Shown here piece after piece: positions 60,589 through 64,000 of a stretch of 64,000 bases of DNA. Made by a program: the position numbers and the translations under genes. The stretch comes from Zygnema cylindricum. Its lineage: Eukaryota > Streptophyta > Zygnematophyceae > Zygnematales > Zygnemataceae. The stretch spans positions 261,122 to 325,121 of the forward strand of contig JBBHKE010000838.1 in the NCBI GenBank assembly GCA_037447655.1, read 5' to 3'. The notes beneath the pieces are model-generated. The model did no database searches and was not told the origin of the DNA. It saw nothing but the letters and a program-made list of their open reading frames with translations. Numbering within the stretch: position 1 is the first letter of the stretch; every line of letters starts with the position of its first letter.

Positions 60589-61246
60589 GTTATTAGACTT
60601 ATGTACTCTATATCGGCGCCCCAAAATTTTGACATTGATACCTTAAATAAAATAAATTATACTATTTAAGGACGTGGACCATAATCTGCCACGTTTCCGG
60701 CACTAAATTAGCATCAATGACACTAATTAATTTTTGACACTAATCATTTCTTTAGTCTAATAAGTAATAACGATTCACGGTGTAATTTCTGGTACAAATT
60801 TGACGTGGCATTGCGATGACGTCAGGTTTGCGACAAACGAAGGAAGCCGACATTGCTGCTCTAGTACGACAATATGAGATTGTACTTTTTCTGACGTACT
60901 TATAGCAGAAAAGTCGGTGAGTCGTTGCTCTCGCATTGGGTATATTTGTCGTAAACTCGTCATTTAGCGTGCAGGCCCTCACCATCATCTTACTTTTTGA
61001 TTGCATCTTTGGCACTAGCCTGTCATTCTTTTGTCCTCTCTCAGGTCTAGTAGATATACGGTATGTCCTCGGCAGATGAATCAGTTCTCATATTTACTTT
61101 CAGTTAATTTAAAGCTAACAGCAGCCGTCGTAATTTACAGGATAAATCGAACCATATGTCATCAATTGTATTATTTTTCTTAACATTTTCTGCAGGTGCC
61201 TAATCAACTCTGCAAATCTCGAATTGAATTCATATATGATATATTC

Positions 61247-62497
61247 AATAGTTCAAAAGTAGGCGTTTATATGGTAGGCCTTTGGTCGGCGCCTTATCGT
61301 AAGTTGATGTAGTTTCAGCTTGTTTTGTAATTTCTGCAGAATTCTGTGTTGATTCAAAGTAGGCTGTTTTTGGGTAGTCTGTGGTGCTTCCGAGGGTGAA
61401 TCCATGGCTAGAAATGGCTATGGACAACAGTAATCGGTACTTTGGCAAAGTATTTTGGACTGTAGTATAGATTCTTCGTACTACTTTGAAGAGCGTCCCT
61501 ATGTGCAAATATGAAATCGGAACTTTGAAATGTGACGGTTGTAGACGCAAGTTACTACTGATGACGACTGAAGACGACTTCGAAACTTCCGACGATTAGT
61601 GACGCCAACAAAAACAGCGACAGTTGTAGACGTCTAGGTTTTTGTGAAATCGTAGATGTTTAGGGTTTGGTGATATTGTGACGTCACGCTCACTTGTGAC
61701 AACGTCGACGTCACTGATTCAATAACTTTCCGCCATGGTTTCCCGATTTCGCTTTTTCTACTGTTCTCACTCGATTTGCCATTAAATAAAAAAGTAAAAA
61801 AAATTCAAAAAATATATTTTTTAAAGATCTTTCATTTTATACCAATATTGTCATGTCTCATTCTAAAAAGTGTGAGATACAAGCGATAGTGTGAGAGGGA
61901 GAGAGGAGAGGCGCGACGGCGAAAAATTATGCAAAGGACCCATGAATTCAAGTGGAAGTTCGAGACCCCTGCAATTTTTTTTCCGTACATAGCGCGTGAC
62001 GGGGACGGAGAAAAATAGCGAGGACTCTCCCTCGTCCAAAAATTTTACAAATCGTGTAGCGCGTGCGTGGTTCGTTTTTCATTCGCTGTACTTCCCTAAA
62101 ATCACCTCCTCGAGGTGATTTTGGATAAGTTTTTTTTTGGGCTGGATTCTCTTGCCCGGGGGGTCGAAAAGGGGAAAACGCCAAAATGCGTTCACATAAC
62201 GACAAACATGTCGTACATCCAAAGTATGAATTGACGTATACTTTAATTTGGTAAACATAATTTTTTCGTACGGTTAAAGTTTTTTTCAAAGTTCCCTGAA
62301 TTTTAGGGCAAAAAGACAGAGAAAAGTATGTACTTTAATACATGGGGACGTACCCTTAATTGTTCCAATTTTTGGTCCGAATTTTTTAATTGGTCCGAAT
62401 AGGTCCAAATACAATATGGGTCTTAAGGTCATATTGTATGTTTTGCATACAATAGGCATATTGTATGGGCCTACTTTCACCTACTTTTGAACTATAT
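61247..62497. mobile_element. 1.25-kb member of the ATAGTTCAAAAGTAGG family
   Basis: The left end AATAGTTCAAAAGTAGGCG and right end CACCTACTTTTGAACTATAT are inverted copies. The right side carries the same CATACAATAGGCATATTGTA block (inverted) as the copies at 15663 and 59193. TATATTC occurs just outside both ends (61240-61246 and 62498-62504), perhaps a target duplication. The extra 700 bp compared with the 15663 copy show no open reading frame that I can assign. Confidence 0.75.
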
Positions 62498-62839
62498 TAT
62501 ATTCTACGAAATTGAACATGCTTTCGTGTATTTTTCATGGAGTCGAACTTAAGTCGAGAAACTGTATTGAACGCATCTAACACGACAACAGGGGTGTTTT
62601 ACCTCCGCCAGGGTGGCTTCTGCGGTAGTGTTAACGGAGCCCAAGTGTTTAACATATAGACTGTACAGTGCATAAAAGATTTGAAGTACATATGCAACTG
62701 TACCTCATTAGAGCTTGGATCCTACTGTACTGTCCACGACTGCAGCACTGGACTGTACAGTACAGTACTGTGTTTGGACGCTCTCTACCTACAGCGACAG
62801 GAACGTTGACACGTGTCCCTCTGACACGCGCACGGGCGC

Positions 62840-63466
62840 ATGTGCACCGTCTCTTCCGCGGTCTCTTCATTGTCTACCCCGCATATGCCATGGTGCCCTG
62901 AGGATTACGCAATGGATCCGCGGAGAAGCCCCGATGTCCTATTACAGTCAACACCCCAGCCAGACACTGCTGTCCCATATTCTCCCATTGTTGGCCATGC
63001 GGCCAGTCGACAAAACTCTTCTAGGTCTTCGGGAAAAGACATTGAAAATAACACCATTGCTGCAAAGTCTAAACCAAATACGAAGGAAGTCAAAAGCCCT
63101 GGGAGTCCAATGCGGTCGAGCAATACGAAAGAGAGCAGTCTGAAGAGAAGCACCTCTGTTGGACGGGAAGTACCTGCCAGTGGCATGGGTTTGGGTCCAG
63201 GCATGCAGAAAGGAGCTGTCAAAGACGGAGGCATCGGTGCAGGAATCCCCGGAGGTAGCATAAGACGCCTGAGTGCAGGAAGGGACAAGGAACCTGCTGT
63301 TGGTGGGAAAGGTGCAGCACCTCAGGTTCCAAACTCAGCTGAGAGGCTGGTGACGAGACGTCGCTCCATGACGACAGCTGGAAGAGATGGTCGTCCAATA
63401 GCAGGACCTGATCTGAGGGGCCAAGATGATACTGTAAGACATAGTGCCACTTGGTTTCAGCAATAA
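62840..63466 (+). CDS. Unrecognised basic, Ser/Gly/Arg-rich protein or its first exon
   Basis: The frame is open for 208 codons from ATG 62840; later in-frame ATG codons start MPWCPEDYAMDPRRSPDVLL, and MDPRRSP may be the true start. The composition is that of a disordered, phosphorylatable segment: SRQNSSRSSGKD, SPGSPMRSSNTKESSLKRST, SIRRLSAGRDKE, VTRRRSMTTAGRDGRP. RRLS and RRRSM look like basophilic kinase sites. There is no recognised fold. A possible splice donor, GATACT|GTAAGA at 63433, suggests that this may be a first exon. Protein-like frames continue downstream (AFRQQVYLFAEQRLAVE at about 63600; RAQMIRSLNSELVYLTAKLE at about 63770), which could be coiled-coil exons of the same gene. 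I could not join them in frame. A microtubule-associated plant protein is one possibility, not shown. Confidence 0.55.
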   Translation: MCTVSSAVSSLSTPHMPWCPEDYAMDPRRSPDVLLQSTPQPDTAVPYSPIVGHAASRQNSSRSSGKDIENNTIAAKSKPNTKEVKSPGSPMRSSNTKESSLKRSTSVGREVPASGMGLGPGMQKGAVKDGGIGAGIPGGSIRRLSAGRDKEPAVGGKGAAPQVPNSAERLVTRRRSMTTAGRDGRPIAGPDLRGQDDTVRHSATWFQQ

Positions 63467-64000
63467 ATTCGCAAATTATTGCTCGATTTTACTGAAGCCT
63501 TTAAATAAGTTTGCTGAAGCTGTTGGCCCGTCGATAAACATTTGATTTTGACAATGACGATCGATGGTTATCATTTTGGTGCTTAGAGTCAGTTCATGTC
63601 AAGGCTTTTCGTCAACAAGTATATTTGTTTGCTGAGCAACGGCTTGCTGTTGAGTGTACCAGCTCAGTATATTTGGAGAAGCTTGGAAGCTGTGCATCAT
63701 TTCATTATTCAGTCCTGCTGGGTTGACATTTCGGGATGTGCATTGCATCTCCGCAGAGACTTGATCTTCGGGCGCAGATGATTCGGAGTCTCAACTCGGA
63801 GTTGGTGTACCTCACTGCAAAGCTTGAAGTTCGGCACAATCTTTTTTCCTAAGCATATTGAGCATGCCTAAAAATTGTTTGTCTTGGATAACCAACAAAG
63901 ATACAGAAGCATGCAACTATTTTTCTCCTGAATATGCTCAGTAGCCTTTATGCCACATCTATTTGTTACAGCAGACACACATTTCCTAGTCTGCATATAT
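63467..64000 (+). other. Downstream of the last ORF; possible further exons or 3' UTR
   Basis: Two stretches read like protein on the + strand (about 63534-63720 and 63755-63850), the second following an acceptor-like CTCCGCAG. Phase between them and the upstream ORF does not fit simple splicing. The rest shows nothing. Confidence 0.3.

Larger units (their letters stand above)
60145..60784. mobile_element. Foldback MITE of the 14557 family, interrupted by a hAT-like element
   Basis: The left end TACACCTTGAATCGTTATTA and right end TAATAACGATTCACGGTGTA are inverted copies. Subtracting the inserted element and one target duplication leaves about 209 bp, close to the 220 bp of the intact copy. 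Confidence 0.75.

Noticed and set aside
60162-60635. 157-codon ORF with poly-Pro and poly-Gly
   Set aside because: It is created by the C20/G20 homopolymers of a MITE.

Overview
The window looks like nuclear DNA of a streptophyte plant. It is AT-rich, has spliced genes with GT-AG introns, and is crowded with LTR retrotransposons and short inverted-repeat DNA transposons. Two conserved single genes can be read exon by exon. At the left edge is the 3' part of a GUF1/EF4 (LepA-type) translation factor (+ strand, 466-5601). Next is a complete five-exon ATG8 autophagy gene (- strand, 10142-11806). At the right edge is an unrecognised basic, Ser/Gly-rich ORF (62840-63466). I cannot name the species.

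Layout: 1-5601 GUF1; 5602-10141 intergenic with small tandem repeats; 10142-11826 ATG8; 11827-20029 intergenic with hAT-like and foldback MITEs; 20030-47268 a nested retrotransposon block; 47269-53692 gene-free; 53698-58499 another retrotransposon; 58505-62497 a MITE cluster; 62840-63466 the terminal ORF.

The 27-kb block is a stack of insertions that can be unpicked from target-site duplications and sister copies. Element Z is a degraded Copia element on the - strand, with LTRs at 20030-20726 and 46624-47268. Its gag was split by element Y, a large element without recognisable pol (- strand, LTRs 24538-25176 and 33239-46048). Y's right LTR was then hit twice by element X, a + strand gag-only family. 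X1 is at 33351-37849 (TSD AGAAA). X2 is at 38290-45987 (TSD ACGCC) and has the form LTR-internal-LTR-internal-LTR. Y also holds a 515-bp TRIM (28829-29343, TSD CATGA). A fourth internal region of the X family lies at 53698-58499 (X3, - strand, TSD ACTTA).

The most notable observation concerns priming. X, Y and Z have unrelated LTRs, yet each carries GTTATGGGCCCACC one base after the LTR. This is complementary to the anticodon arm of plant initiator tRNA-Met, not to its 3' end, which implies half-tRNA priming as in Drosophila copia and yeast Ty5. The ATG inside this site lies at, or in frame with, the start of gag. Other points of interest are a chimeric middle LTR that pins an unequal crossover to about 70 bp, a conserved extra C-terminal region in the X gag protein, and pol III-like boxes inside the TRIM LTRs. 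All readings were made by eye; no alignment or search was run.
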